From: Pseudomonas sp. Marseille-Q3773
GTDB taxonomy: Bacteria; Pseudomonadota; Gammaproteobacteria; Pseudomonadales; Pseudomonadaceae
Direction of reading: 5' to 3'
Assembly (NCBI RefSeq): GCF_916618955.1
Contig: NZ_OU745390.1
Location: forward strand, 1,364,001-1,428,000
Length of the DNA stretch: 64,000 nt
A program made the translations under genes and the position numbers. Shown here one piece after another: positions 1-8,040 of the stretch; positions within the stretch are counted from its first letter, which is position 1; every line of letters begins with the position of its first letter. The notes below the pieces were generated by a model, which saw nothing but the letters and a program-made list of their open reading frames with translations, did not search any database and was not told where the DNA came from.

Positions 1-647
1 TCGAGGACCCGGTCGAGTACCAGCTGCCCGGCGTGCTGCAGATCCCGGTCAACGAGAAGAAAGGGCTGACGTTCGCCCGCGGCCTGCGTTCGATCCTGCG
101 TCACGACCCGGACAAGATCCTGGTCGGTGAGATCCGTGACCCGGATACCGCGCAGATCGCCGTGCAGTCGGCGCTCACCGGCCATTTGGTGTTCACCACC
201 ATCCACGCCAACAACGTGTTCGACGTGATCGGCCGTTTCAGCCAGATGCAGGTCGACCCGTACAGCTTCGTTTCCGCGCTCAATGCGATACTGGCGCAGC
301 GCCTGATTCGCCTGGCCTGCCCGCATTGCGCCACGCCGTGCGAGGTAGATGACGACACCTTGGAGGGGGCAGGCCTGAGCCGCGCGAGCGTGGCTGGCTG
401 GAGGTTCGTCCGCGCCCAGGGCTGCGGCCAGTGTCGTGGCAGTGGCTACCGTGGCCGCAGCGCGATCGCCGAGCTGCTGCACCTGGACGACGACCTGCGG
501 CAGATGATCGTCGAGCGCCGCCCCCTGTCGCAGATCAAGGCGCTCGCCTGCCAGCGCGGCCTGCGCCTGCTGCGCGCCTCGGCCCTGGACCTGGTCCGCG
601 ATGGCCGTACCACCCTCGAGGAGATCAACCGTGTCACGTTCATCTGA
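1..647 (+). CDS. GspE/PulE/MshE-type secretion ATPase, C-terminal part
   Basis: This is the C-terminal part of a secretion/pilus assembly ATPase; the gene begins upstream of the window and is read in frame from base 3. It opens with EDPVEYQLPG, typical of the Asp-box region of GspE proteins. The Walker B/His-box stretch DKILVGEIRDPDTAQIAV and LTGHLVFTTIHANN follow. A C-terminal zinc-binding tetracysteine (CPHC, then CGQC about 40 residues later) separates GspE/PilB/MshE ATPases from PilT retraction ATPases. The enzyme would power pseudopilus or pilus assembly from the cytoplasmic face of the inner membrane. It is the first visible gene of a tightly overlapping operon, and the next gene starts 17 bases before this stop. 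GspE versus MshE cannot be settled without the N-terminus. Confidence 0.9.
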   Translation, partial: EDPVEYQLPGVLQIPVNEKKGLTFARGLRSILRHDPDKILVGEIRDPDTAQIAVQSALTGHLVFTTIHANNVFDVIGRFSQMQVDPYSFVSALNAILAQRLIRLACPHCATPCEVDDDTLEGAGLSRASVAGWRFVRAQGCGQCRGSGYRGRSAIAELLHLDDDLRQMIVERRPLSQIKALACQRGLRLLRASALDLVRDGRTTLEEINRVTFI

Positions 648-1422
648 TCATGGTTCGTGTCGATACACGGCGGTGCTCGGCGCCGAGGGGGTCGGCCTGG
701 GTTGTTGGCAGGCCAACCGTCAGCAGTGGCTGGGCAGCCGTGCTTTCACCTGCGTCGCCGGCCAAGCGCCCGGGGTGGCGGCCGTCGACGCACTGGCCGC
801 GATGCTGAGCGAGCGTGGCGCAGGCGGCGCCCAGTTGCGGGTGTTGCTGTCGGCCCGCTACAGCCGCTTCTGCTTGGTGCCCTGGAGCGATGTCATCGGC
901 CACCCGCGCGAACTGGACGCCTATGCCCGGGCCTGCTTCGAAGCGCTCTACGGGCAGACCCAGGACGACTGGCGCATCGTCCTGTCGCCGGAGCCTGCCG
1001 GTGCCGCGCGTATCGCCACGGCGCTGCCCGAAGCCCTGTTGTTGCGGCTGCAGGCGCTCGGCCGCGACCATCACCTGAGCCTGCGCTCGGTGCAGCCGTA
1101 CCTGATGGCCGCCTACAACCGATGCACGCCGCAGCTGGCGCAGGGCGATTTCCTGTTCGTGCTGGCCGAGCCACAGCGCAGCGTGCTGCTGCTGGCCGCC
1201 GGGGGGGCCTGGCAGCAAGTGCTGGCGCAAGGTTGTGCCGACAGCGACCAGGCCCTGCAGGCGCTGATCGAGCGGACCTGCGAGCTGTATGGCGAGCCCC
1301 TGCCAGCGGTCTACCTGCATGCCCCGGCCCGGCTTGATGTGCCGCAGGTGGCGGCGCTGCGACTGTGCCCACCGGCCAGCGATGCCGACCCGTTGTGTGC
1401 CATGTGGCGGGCGGTGGCCTGA
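631..1422 (+). CDS. Hypothetical component of the secretion/pilus operon (MshI/PilM position)
   Basis: A 263-residue protein with no motif I recognise. The GTG at 631 is chosen because GAGGAG lies 7 bases upstream; the gene then overlaps the ATPase by 17 bases, as do its neighbours. In MSHA and type IV pilus operons the gene before the PilN-like protein encodes an actin-like PilM/MshI cytoplasmic ring protein, and in type II systems it is the GspL cytoplasmic domain. The position fits such a role, and the absence of a membrane segment also fits. The protein is Leu/Ala-rich with several Cys residues and ends in CPPASDADPLCAMWRAVA. The actin-like fold is inferred from position only. Confidence 0.75.
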   Translation: MSRSSDHGSCRYTAVLGAEGVGLGCWQANRQQWLGSRAFTCVAGQAPGVAAVDALAAMLSERGAGGAQLRVLLSARYSRFCLVPWSDVIGHPRELDAYARACFEALYGQTQDDWRIVLSPEPAGAARIATALPEALLLRLQALGRDHHLSLRSVQPYLMAAYNRCTPQLAQGDFLFVLAEPQRSVLLLAAGGAWQQVLAQGCADSDQALQALIERTCELYGEPLPAVYLHAPARLDVPQVAALRLCPPASDADPLCAMWRAVA

Positions 1423-1423
1423 G

Positions 1424-1966
1424 ATGCGCCGCCTCGACCTGGAATTCCAGCCCCGGCGCAGTGGCCCGCTGGCCTGGTCGCTGCTTGCGCTGGGCTGCGC
1501 CGTGGTCGCCGGCCTGTTGCTGCTGCAACAGCGCCTGCAGGCCGAGCAGGTCGAACGGCAGGCCAGCGTGCACCACCTGGAACTGCAGCTGGGCCGCCGC
1601 CCGGCCAGCACCGCGTCGTTGAGCAGCGCAGCCAGCCGCGAGCAGGCCGAGCGCCTGGCGCAGATGCAAAGCGTCTCGCAGCAGTTGCAACGGCCGTGGC
1701 AGCAACTGTTCGCCATGCTGGAGGCGCAGCCGCAGGACGACGTGGCGCTGCTCAGCCTGGCCCCTGACGCGCGCAAGGGCCAGCTGCGCATCGCCGCCGA
1801 GGCGCGCAACCTCGAAGCGATGCTGCAATACCACCAGCGCCTGGAGGCCAGTGCCGAGCTCAGCGACGTGTCGTTGCTCAACCACGAGGTGCTGGCCAAC
1901 CAGCCCGAGCAGCCCGTGCGGTTCACCCTCACTGCCACCTGGGAGACCGGCCATGCGCGCCCGTGA
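1424..1966 (+). CDS. PilN/GspL-C-like inner-membrane assembly protein
   Basis: A 180-residue bitopic membrane protein. A short basic cytoplasmic N-terminus (MRRLDLEFQPRR) leads into one hydrophobic helix at about residues 16-35, then a periplasmic part that is largely helical and rich in Gln/Arg, like a coiled coil. This is the architecture of PilN, MshI-C and the C-terminal half of GspL, which bridge the cytoplasmic ring and the periplasmic PilO/GspM partner. The start ATG sits one base after the previous stop. The 3' end overlaps the PilO-like gene by 14 bases, so the two are probably translationally coupled. The call rests on topology and gene order rather than a signature motif. Confidence 0.75.
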   Translation: MRRLDLEFQPRRSGPLAWSLLALGCAVVAGLLLLQQRLQAEQVERQASVHHLELQLGRRPASTASLSSAASREQAERLAQMQSVSQQLQRPWQQLFAMLEAQPQDDVALLSLAPDARKGQLRIAAEARNLEAMLQYHQRLEASAELSDVSLLNHEVLANQPEQPVRFTLTATWETGHARP

Positions 1967-2516
1967 ACCGCTGAACAGGCTGATCCTGCGGGAGCGTCTG
2001 CGTCGTCTCGGCCCGGTCGGCGTGGCGGCAGCCATCGTCGCGTTGCTGGCGCTGGGCGTACTGTGTGCCGGGGTTTTGCCGCAATGGCAGGCCATCCGCG
2101 AGCTGCGTGCCAGCGAAGCAGATGCCAGGCTGCAGCTGGAGCGGGTCAGACGCGGCGAGCTGAAGATTGCCACCCAGCCCGGGCAACAGGCCCTCGACAG
2201 CCTGCGTCAGCAACTGCCGGGGCAGCCCCAGGCCAGCGCGCTGATCGAACGCTTGTACCACCTGGCCAGCGCCGAGCACATCAGCCTGGCCCATGGTGAA
2301 TACGCCCTGGGCATCGACCCCAAGACCCAGCTGGCACGCTACCAGATCGTGCTGCCGGTGCACGGCAGCTACCTGCAGATTCGTGGTTTTGTCCGTGGCC
2401 TGCTCAAGCAGCTGCCGACCCTGGTGCTGGAAGACCTGGAGCTGCAACGCAAACGCATCGGTGAGAGCGAGCTCGACGCCCGCCTGCGCATGACCCTTTA
2501 CCTGTCGAGGTCGTGA
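1953..2516 (+). CDS. PilO/MshJ/GspM-like inner-membrane assembly protein
   Basis: A 187-residue protein with a basic N-terminus, one transmembrane helix (about residues 22-42) and a periplasmic domain beginning with a coiled-coil-like stretch, followed by an alpha/beta region of the ferredoxin-like PilO type (for example YQIVLPVHGSYLQIRGFVRGL). PilO-family proteins pair with PilN-like proteins in the inner-membrane platform and contact the lipoprotein or secretin through PilP. The gene overlaps its upstream neighbour by 14 bases, and its stop overlaps the next start as TGATG. The 'stretch after LPVHGSY' is a recognisable PilO-type element; exact subfamily (MshJ or GspM) is not resolved. Confidence 0.8.
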   Translation: MRAREPLNRLILRERLRRLGPVGVAAAIVALLALGVLCAGVLPQWQAIRELRASEADARLQLERVRRGELKIATQPGQQALDSLRQQLPGQPQASALIERLYHLASAEHISLAHGEYALGIDPKTQLARYQIVLPVHGSYLQIRGFVRGLLKQLPTLVLEDLELQRKRIGESELDARLRMTLYLSRS

Positions 2517-3025
2517 TGAACACACAGCGTGCAGTCATCTGGGCCGGCTTTCTCGGCGTGAGCGCGGCGCTGGCCTGGGCGCCGGGCCACTGGTTCGGCC
2601 AGGAGGACGGGGTCGTGGCGTTCGCCGGCAAGTTCGCTGCCACCCAGCCGGCAGGCAATGCCGGGCCTGTGGCAGCGGCTTCAGCGGCGAAAGGGCCGGA
2701 GCCGGCGCCCAGGGACCTGTTCCCGACCCAGCAGTGGAGCAACCCCGAAGCCCTGGCCAGCATCACTGAACAGCCCGAGGCTGCCACCCCGGCCGTACCT
2801 CAGGCGCCCACCGCGCCGGCCTTGCCATTCCAGTTCATCGGCCGCATCGGCGACCGTGACGACCTGCAGATTTTCCTGCAGAGCGGCGAAAAGCTCTACG
2901 TCGTGCGCCAGGGCGACGTCATCGATGACACCTACCGCCTCGACCGCGTCTCGGCCAGTGAGCTGAGCCTGGTCTACCTGCCTTTGCATCAGCCGCAGAC
3001 CTTGTCTGTAGGGAGTGCTCCATGA
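2516..3025 (+). CDS. PilP/MshK/GspC-like periplasmic linker protein
   Basis: A 169-residue protein with an N-terminal hydrophobic segment (IWAGFLGVSAALAWAPGHW) that acts as signal anchor. A long Ala/Pro-rich low-complexity linker (to about residue 100) follows, then a compact C-terminal domain containing PFQFIGRIGDRDDLQIFLQSGEK cut here into two pieces: PFQFIGRIGD and DDLQIFLQSG, followed by LYVVRQGDVIDDTYRLDRVS. That C-terminal domain resembles the homology-region domain of GspC/PilP/MshK, which docks on the periplasmic N0 domain of the secretin. The ATG at 2516 overlaps the previous stop, and the gene overlaps the secretin start by 4 bases. Together these place it as the link between the inner-membrane platform and the outer-membrane channel. 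Confidence 0.75.
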   Translation: MNTQRAVIWAGFLGVSAALAWAPGHWFGQEDGVVAFAGKFAATQPAGNAGPVAAASAAKGPEPAPRDLFPTQQWSNPEALASITEQPEAATPAVPQAPTAPALPFQFIGRIGDRDDLQIFLQSGEKLYVVRQGDVIDDTYRLDRVSASELSLVYLPLHQPQTLSVGSAP

Positions 3026-4887
3026 AGTCGTCAACGCTGTGCAAGCCGGCCCCGTTCCTGCTAGTGGCGCTGTGCGTGACCATTGCCGGCTGCGCTTCCG
3101 ATGCGGTACGCGAGGACAGTGACCAGCTGATGCGGGAAGGCCAGTACGAGGCGGGCATTGCGCAGCTGGAGCAGGCCCTGCTCGAAGATCCGCGCGACAC
3201 CGAGCTGAACATCGCCCTGGCACACAGCCGCCAGGCCGCGGTGGAGGCGCTGCTGACCCAGGCCGATGCCAGTCGCGTTCGTCATGACTTTGCCGCTGCG
3301 CGCATGGGGTATGGCCGGGTGCTGACCCTGGAGCCGAACAACCGCCGCGCGCAGGAAGGCATCCGCCAGCTGGAGCTGATCCGTACCCTCGACGAGCGCG
3401 TGGCGCTGGGCCAGGCGGCGCTACGCCAGGGTGACCTGTTCGGCGCCGAGCGCTACATGCGCGAAGTGTTGCGCCTGGACCCGCAGAACCAGAAGGGCAT
3501 TGCCTTGCGCAGCGACATCGAGAATGTCCAGGCGCGTACCGCGCAGCCTTACCCGCAACTGCGCAGCAAGCTGGAGCGGCCGGTGACCCTGGAGTTCCGC
3601 GATGCCAACCTGAAGAGCATCTTCGAAGTGCTGTCCCAGGTCGCCGGCATCAACTTCATCTTCGACAAGGACCTGCGCCCGGACATGAAGGCGACCATCT
3701 TCGTCCGCGATCTGCGCATCGAGGACGCCGTGGCACTGTTGCTCGAGCAGAACCAGCTGCGCCAGAAGATCGTCAACGAGAACACCCTGATGATCTACCC
3801 CGACTCGCCGCAGAAGGCCAAGGACTACCAGGAACTGGTCATGCGTACGTTCTACCTGACCAGCATCGATGCCAACACCGCGCTGAACATGGTCAAGACC
3901 ATGCTCAAGACCCGCGACGTGTTCGTCGACGAGCGCCTCAACACCCTGACCATGCGCGACACCCCCGATGCCGTGCGCATGGCCGAGAAGCTGCTGCAGT
4001 CGCAGGACCAGTCCAACCCCGAGGTGGTCCTGGAGGTGGAGGTGATGGAAGTGGCCACTTCGCGCATCCTCGACCTTGGCCTGCAATGGCCCAACACCTT
4101 CGGTGTGCTCACCTCCGATGGCCAGCCGGTCAGCGTACTCGACCAGCTCAAGGGCATCGATTCCAGCCGCATCAGCATTTCCCCGGCACCACAGGCCAAG
4201 ATCAATGCCCAGGACAAGGACATCAATACCCTGGCCAGCCCGGTAATCCGGGTCAGCAACCGCGAGCAGGCGCGCATCCACATCGGCCAGCGGGTACCGA
4301 TCATCAGCGCCACCTCGGTGCCCTCCACCCAGGGCCCGGTGATTACCGAGAGCGTCACCTACCTGGACGTCGGCCTGAAGCTTGAAGTGCAGCCGACCGT
4401 GCACCTGAACAACGAAGTGGCGATCAAGGTGGCCCTGGAAGTGAGCAACGCCACGCCGCTGGAACCGACGCGCCAGGGCACCATCCCGGTCCAGGTCGAC
4501 ACCCGCAACGCCCAGACCAGCCTGCGCCTGCACGATGGCGAAACCCAGGTGCTGGCGGGGCTGGTGCGCAACGACCACAACGCCAGCGGCAACAAGATCC
4601 CCGGGCTGGGTGACATTCCCGGCCTGGGCCGGCTGTTCGGCAGCAACAAGGACGACATGAGCAAGTCGGAGCTGGTGCTGGCAATCACCCCGCGCATCGT
4701 GCGCAACCTGCCGTACCAGAGCCCGTCGGACATGGAGTTCGCCACTGGCACCGAGTCGGCCATGCAGGTGCGCCAGATGACGCCGTTGCCGCCGGCGGAC
4801 GTGCCGGGCAATGCACCCGCCACCGATGCACCGGTGGTAGACAGCCAGATGGCCGTCGCCCCGGTGAAACGGAGCCCGCAGCCATGA
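3022..4887 (+). CDS. TPR-containing lipoprotein secretin (GspD/MshL-like)
   Basis: A 621-residue outer-membrane secretin. A lipoprotein signal ends at ...VTIAGC (Cys at residue 25). Residues about 28-165 look like tetratricopeptide helices (repeats of the type EAGIAQLEQALLEDPRD). A secretin N0-type domain follows (VTLEFRDANLKSIFEVLSQ, about 190-250), then N1-type repeats and the C-terminal secretin beta domain (about 400-565) with VPIISATSVPSTQGPVITE and LVLAITPRIVR. The protein would form the ring channel for substrate or pilus exit. A built-in TPR region is unusual for GspD and more like MshL/PilQ-type or tight-adherence secretins, where it may replace a separate pilotin. The tail after about 570 is Pro/Ala-rich. 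It overlaps the genes on both sides by 4 bases. Confidence 0.92.
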   Translation: MKSSTLCKPAPFLLVALCVTIAGCASDAVREDSDQLMREGQYEAGIAQLEQALLEDPRDTELNIALAHSRQAAVEALLTQADASRVRHDFAAARMGYGRVLTLEPNNRRAQEGIRQLELIRTLDERVALGQAALRQGDLFGAERYMREVLRLDPQNQKGIALRSDIENVQARTAQPYPQLRSKLERPVTLEFRDANLKSIFEVLSQVAGINFIFDKDLRPDMKATIFVRDLRIEDAVALLLEQNQLRQKIVNENTLMIYPDSPQKAKDYQELVMRTFYLTSIDANTALNMVKTMLKTRDVFVDERLNTLTMRDTPDAVRMAEKLLQSQDQSNPEVVLEVEVMEVATSRILDLGLQWPNTFGVLTSDGQPVSVLDQLKGIDSSRISISPAPQAKINAQDKDINTLASPVIRVSNREQARIHIGQRVPIISATSVPSTQGPVITESVTYLDVGLKLEVQPTVHLNNEVAIKVALEVSNATPLEPTRQGTIPVQVDTRNAQTSLRLHDGETQVLAGLVRNDHNASGNKIPGLGDIPGLGRLFGSNKDDMSKSELVLAITPRIVRNLPYQSPSDMEFATGTESAMQVRQMTPLPPADVPGNAPATDAPVVDSQMAVAPVKRSPQP

Positions 4888-5363
4888 CCGGGCAGCGCTG
4901 CATGCGCGGCTTCAGCCTGATCGAAGTGGTGCTGACCCTGGCATTGCTCGGGCTGCTCGCCAGCATGGCCGCACCGCTGACCGAAACCGTGGTGCGCCGC
5001 GGCAAGGAGCAGCAGCTGCGCGAGGCGCTGTACCAGATCCGCGATGCCATCGATGCCTACAAGCGGGCGTTCGATGCCGGCTACATCGAGAAGCGCCTGG
5101 ATGCCAGCGGCTACCCGCCGAACCTGCAGATACTGGTCGAAGGTGTCCGCGATGTACGCAGCGCCAAGGGCGCCAAGTTCTATTTCCTGCGGCGCATTCC
5201 ACACGACCCGCTGCTGGCCGCCAGGCATGACGACGCTGGCGGCTGGGGCCTGCGCGCCTACGACAGCAGCCCCGACAACCCGCGCGAAGGTGAAGACGTC
5301 TTCGACGTGTACTCCAGGGCCAGTGGCAAAGGCCTCGATGGCATTCCCTACCGGCAATGGTGA
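4884..5363 (+). CDS. Type II secretion pseudopilin (GspG-like), first of three
   Basis: A 159-residue prepilin-like protein. The leader MTGQRCMRG is followed by FSLIEVVLTLALLGLLASM, the class III prepilin signature: cleavage after Gly by a PilD-type peptidase, N-methyl-Phe, and Glu at mature position 5. Downstream there is the GspG-like pattern of a helix, a loop with GYPPNLQILVEGV, and a C-terminal fold with IPHDPLL and GLRAYDSSPDNP, which matches the calcium-binding loop region of major pseudopilins. Its ATG overlaps the secretin stop (ATGA). It would be a pilin-like subunit of the periplasmic pseudopilus driven by the upstream ATPase. No prepilin peptidase gene is visible here. Confidence 0.88.
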   Translation: MTGQRCMRGFSLIEVVLTLALLGLLASMAAPLTETVVRRGKEQQLREALYQIRDAIDAYKRAFDAGYIEKRLDASGYPPNLQILVEGVRDVRSAKGAKFYFLRRIPHDPLLAARHDDAGGWGLRAYDSSPDNPREGEDVFDVYSRASGKGLDGIPYRQW

Positions 5364-5368
5364 CAGCC

Positions 5369-5743
5369 ATGAAACGCCGCACAGGCTTCACCTTGATCGA
5401 GTTGCTGGTGGTGCTGGCGATCATCGCCACGCTGATGACCATCGCCATGCCGCGCTACTTCAACAGCCTGGAAAGCGCGCGCGAAGCCACCTTGCGCCAG
5501 AGCCTGGCGGTGCTGCGTGAAGCGCTGGACCATTACTACGGCGACACCGGCCACTACCCGGACTCGCTGGAGCAACTGGTGGAGCAACGCTATTTGCGCA
5601 ATACCCCGGTCGACCCGATCACCGAGCGCAGCGATGCCTGGCAGCTGGTGCCGCCACCCGAAGGCGTGGCCGGCGGGGTGGCCGATGTCAAGAGCGGTGC
5701 TACCGGGAGGGCCCGCGATGGCAGCCTGTTCGCGGAATGGTAA
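5369..5743 (+). CDS. Type II secretion pseudopilin (GspG-like), second of three
   Basis: A 124-residue prepilin with the short leader MKRRTG and then FTLIELLVVLAIIATLMTI, a textbook N-methylation segment with Glu5. The mature part contains GHYPDSLEQLVEQRYLR and PVDPIT, as in GspG-type pseudopilins. The first in-frame ATG is at 5357 and overlaps the previous gene; the ATG at 5369 is preferred because it gives a standard six-residue leader, but the ribosome-site evidence does not decide between them. The C-terminal region is short, so this may be a minor pseudopilin. It overlaps the third pilin gene by 26 bases. Confidence 0.85.
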   Translation: MKRRTGFTLIELLVVLAIIATLMTIAMPRYFNSLESAREATLRQSLAVLREALDHYYGDTGHYPDSLEQLVEQRYLRNTPVDPITERSDAWQLVPPPEGVAGGVADVKSGATGRARDGSLFAEW

Positions 5744-6245
5744 GGCCAACTGCGGCTTCACTTACCTCGGCGTGCTGCTGCTGATTGCCGTCAGCAGCGT
5801 GGCCCTGGCCGCCACGGGCACGCTGTGGACCAGTGCTGCCCAGCGCGATCGTGAACGCCAGTTGCTGTGGGTCGGCGGCCAGTACGCCCAGGCCCTGCGC
5901 AGCTACTATCGCGCCTCGCCGGGGTTGGCCCAGTACCCACAGGCGCTGGCCGACCTGCTGCAGGACAACCGCTACCCGCAGGCCCGGCGGCACATCCGCC
6001 GGTTGTACCCCGACCCGATGACCAACAGCCAGGAATGGGGCTTGCTGCGCGGGCTCGACGGCCGCATCACCGGTGTGCACAGCCGCTCGGACGACACCCC
6101 GTTCAAGCGCAGTGGCTTCAGCACCGAATGGAGCGGTTTCGAAGGCCTGGAGCATTACAGCGACTGGCAGTTCGTTGCTGAACAGGCGTCCGCCGAAGGT
6201 GGTGCCGGCGTGCAGACCCACAACGGCCCGGGAGACACGCCATGA
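5718..6245 (+). CDS. Pilin-like minor component lacking Glu5, third of three
   Basis: A 175-residue protein whose ATG lies 6 bases after GGGAGGG, inside the previous gene. The N-terminus MAACSRNGKANCG followed by FTYLGVLLLIAVSSVALAA is a prepilin-type signal, but mature position 5 is Gly instead of the usual Glu. In type II systems the GspK tip pseudopilin also lacks this Glu. The rest is helical (ERQLLWVGGQYAQALRSYYR) with a YPDPMTNSQEWGLLRG loop and a C-terminal part containing WSGFEGLEHYSDWQF. A minor-tip pseudopilin is the most likely role; the length is shorter than classical GspK. This is the last intact gene of the operon. Confidence 0.8.
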   Translation: MAACSRNGKANCGFTYLGVLLLIAVSSVALAATGTLWTSAAQRDRERQLLWVGGQYAQALRSYYRASPGLAQYPQALADLLQDNRYPQARRHIRRLYPDPMTNSQEWGLLRGLDGRITGVHSRSDDTPFKRSGFSTEWSGFEGLEHYSDWQFVAEQASAEGGAGVQTHNGPGDTP

Positions 6246-6501
6246 ACCGCCTGGCCGGCCGCTGGGGCAGCCTGGTGATCGCGGCGTTCCAACGCGAGGT
6301 GATGAACTGCCGCTGCCTGCCACCGAACTCAAAGACGAGGCCGTTGCAGCCGCACACCTGGTCAAGCAGCAAATCAATCAACGCAAGCAGGGGCATTTGC
6401 TGGCGCAGGGAATTGAACGGCGGTTGTGACAGGTGGCGGGGGGTGTGGCAGAAGGCAAGGCTACCGTGGACAACTACCTGAGCCAGAATCAGCCGCAGTG
6501 A
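6242..6501 (+). pseudogene. Decayed reading frame after the pilin operon
   Basis: An ATG overlapping the third pilin stop begins MNRLAGRWGSLVIAAFQREV, which looks like a coupled gene start. The coding character then shifts to another frame, where residues such as ELPLPATELKDEAV and HLVKQQINQRKQGHLLAQGI read well, up to TGA at 6427. The same frame stays open afterwards (VAEGKATVDNYLSQNQPQ) to TGA at 6499. This fits a gene remnant with a frameshift near 6290-6300 and an internal nonsense codon, or the fused ends of two genes left by a deletion. I do not recognise the parent family. Confidence 0.45.
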
Positions 6502-6514
6502 TTGGGTTTGAGGA

Positions 6515-6545
6515 CCTCTTTGCGGGCACGCCCGCGAAGCGGCCA
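6515..6545. repeat. REP-type hairpin element
   Basis: Bases 6518-6539 form a nine-pair stem (CTTTGCGGG against CCCGCGAAG with one wobble pair) around the loop CACG. This is the core of the P. putida REP family. It lies directly after the decayed frame and in front of the halovibrin-like gene. Its left flank is shared with the element at 8188. Confidence 0.7.
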
Positions 6546-6663
6546 GTACCTGATAAAACTGCCAATGGTCGCTATCGGGTACCTGTGAGCCAATAGCATC
6601 CTGCCCCCAGGGCATCGCTCGATGCATGGGCCGGGATACTTCACGCAGCAAAGGTACTTGTTC

Positions 6664-8040
6664 ATGAAGATGCGATTCTGCCTGGTGTTTTCAATCATGA
6701 GCGGTTTGTTCGGCTGTGGGCCGCAGGCGGCTTCCGTGCAGCCTGTCCGTCCACCGGCCCAGACCCAGCTATCCATAAAGCAAACCGCCAGCTCTCAGCA
6801 ACTTGTCGAACTGAACAAACGGGGCGAGCAGGTCATCGCGCAACTGAAGGTCTGGTATGACGCCACCACTGATGACTGCGGCGGCCCTGACAAACCGAGT
6901 TACCTGTGCAGCGGTATCGAAATGCGCGCCACTGAAACCAGCCCGGACGCTCTCTCATGGGACCCGAGCCAGAAACACCTGGACAAAGGCGCCATCGCGT
7001 TTTCCTGGGTGCGCCGCGATACCAACTTCGCCAGGCCGGCTGAACGGTTCAATGGTTTCCTTTTCCCGCCACTCCAGGCCATACCGGACGGCAAGATAAA
7101 CGACTTGCAAGTGCTGTGTGCGTTCCCGACCGACGGCGGTACTGACAACCGCGAGACTGCGCAGGGATGCGGCCCCCAGCGAGGGTTTGAAGCTACCACC
7201 GATGCCTGCCAGAAAGTCGGTATAGAAAATGCGGATGAGTGGTTGCAAGCCTACAGCGCGGACGACATCAGGCGCGCAAGGTTCTGCGGCTGGGACTTGC
7301 GTGAAGAGCCCGCAAACATGAAGGCGCAGTGGTTCGAGATGCCGGTGCAGATCAGGGCAGCCCTGGAGCCCGATGCGTGGATGGGGTACAACGAGATCTT
7401 GCTGCCTGTGTGGAAAGTGGGGGTTGGCAACGACCTGCCTCTTTATGCTTTCTTTTATGTGGAAGGCGAGCAACAAGGGCGGATAAAGGCGCAATATGAC
7501 CAGGTTCGTTATGACGCGGCTTATGGGCAGTCCATTCCCGTGGTCCGTATCAAGTTTCCTACGGACAAGGACCAACTAATGGTATTCACCTATGCCGACG
7601 AGGACCAAGCGGTGGGGCAACCCGTGCCCTCGGCGAAGATCGATTTCGAGTCTGAAGACGTGGGTGAGCGCAAGGTATTCACAATCGACGGTGTGACATT
7701 CATGGTCGATGGCCGTGGCAGCATCAGTGATGAGTCTCACGAGGCCAGTGGGGGGCTGATTAGCGCCAAGCATCTGAAATACGAAAGTTTTATCCAGGTT
7801 GTATTGCCCGGAAAGGGGCGTCGTGAGGTCAGTTACAACTGGGGATGCACTGATCTTTGCATAAGGGATACGTTGCTCTCGGAGAACTACACGGTATTGA
7901 CGGAACGCCCGGGCGCGTACGGTACGGATCGGTTCATCATCGACGGCCCGGAAATCATGACACTGTACATTGGTGACGAAGGCGAGAACCTGCAAATGGT
8001 CGTGGACACGCTTGAGGTCAAGGCAGTCACGCAGAAGTAA
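6664..8040 (+). CDS. Halovibrin-like (HvnA-type) lipoprotein
   Basis: A 458-residue predicted lipoprotein. The ATG at 6664 gives the signal MKMRFCLVFSIMSGLFGC with a lipobox-like end; an upstream in-frame ATG at 6622 would lengthen the N-terminus and spoil the signal. Residues about 40-190 contain the pattern DCGGPDKPSYLCSGIEMRAT, then SWDPS, GAIAFSWVRRDTNF and NGFLFPP. I associate this pattern with halovibrin-type proteins of Vibrio and Pseudomonas (secreted ADP-ribosyl-transferase/NAD-glycohydrolase-like factors), though the biochemical role of the Pseudomonas members is uncertain. The C-terminal 270 residues are a separate, unfamiliar beta-rich region. The codon usage is visibly less GC-rich than the neighbours, suggesting acquisition. 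It stands alone between two related direct repeats. Confidence 0.6.
   Translation: MKMRFCLVFSIMSGLFGCGPQAASVQPVRPPAQTQLSIKQTASSQQLVELNKRGEQVIAQLKVWYDATTDDCGGPDKPSYLCSGIEMRATETSPDALSWDPSQKHLDKGAIAFSWVRRDTNFARPAERFNGFLFPPLQAIPDGKINDLQVLCAFPTDGGTDNRETAQGCGPQRGFEATTDACQKVGIENADEWLQAYSADDIRRARFCGWDLREEPANMKAQWFEMPVQIRAALEPDAWMGYNEILLPVWKVGVGNDLPLYAFFYVEGEQQGRIKAQYDQVRYDAAYGQSIPVVRIKFPTDKDQLMVFTYADEDQAVGQPVPSAKIDFESEDVGERKVFTIDGVTFMVDGRGSISDESHEASGGLISAKHLKYESFIQVVLPGKGRREVSYNWGCTDLCIRDTLLSENYTVLTERPGAYGTDRFIIDGPEIMTLYIGDEGENLQMVVDTLEVKAVTQK

Noticed and set aside
6118..6651. A 177-codon minus-strand frame over the end of the pilin operon
   Set aside because: It overlaps the third pilin gene and the decayed frame, has no ribosome site and its residues look like a mirror of GC-rich coding DNA.
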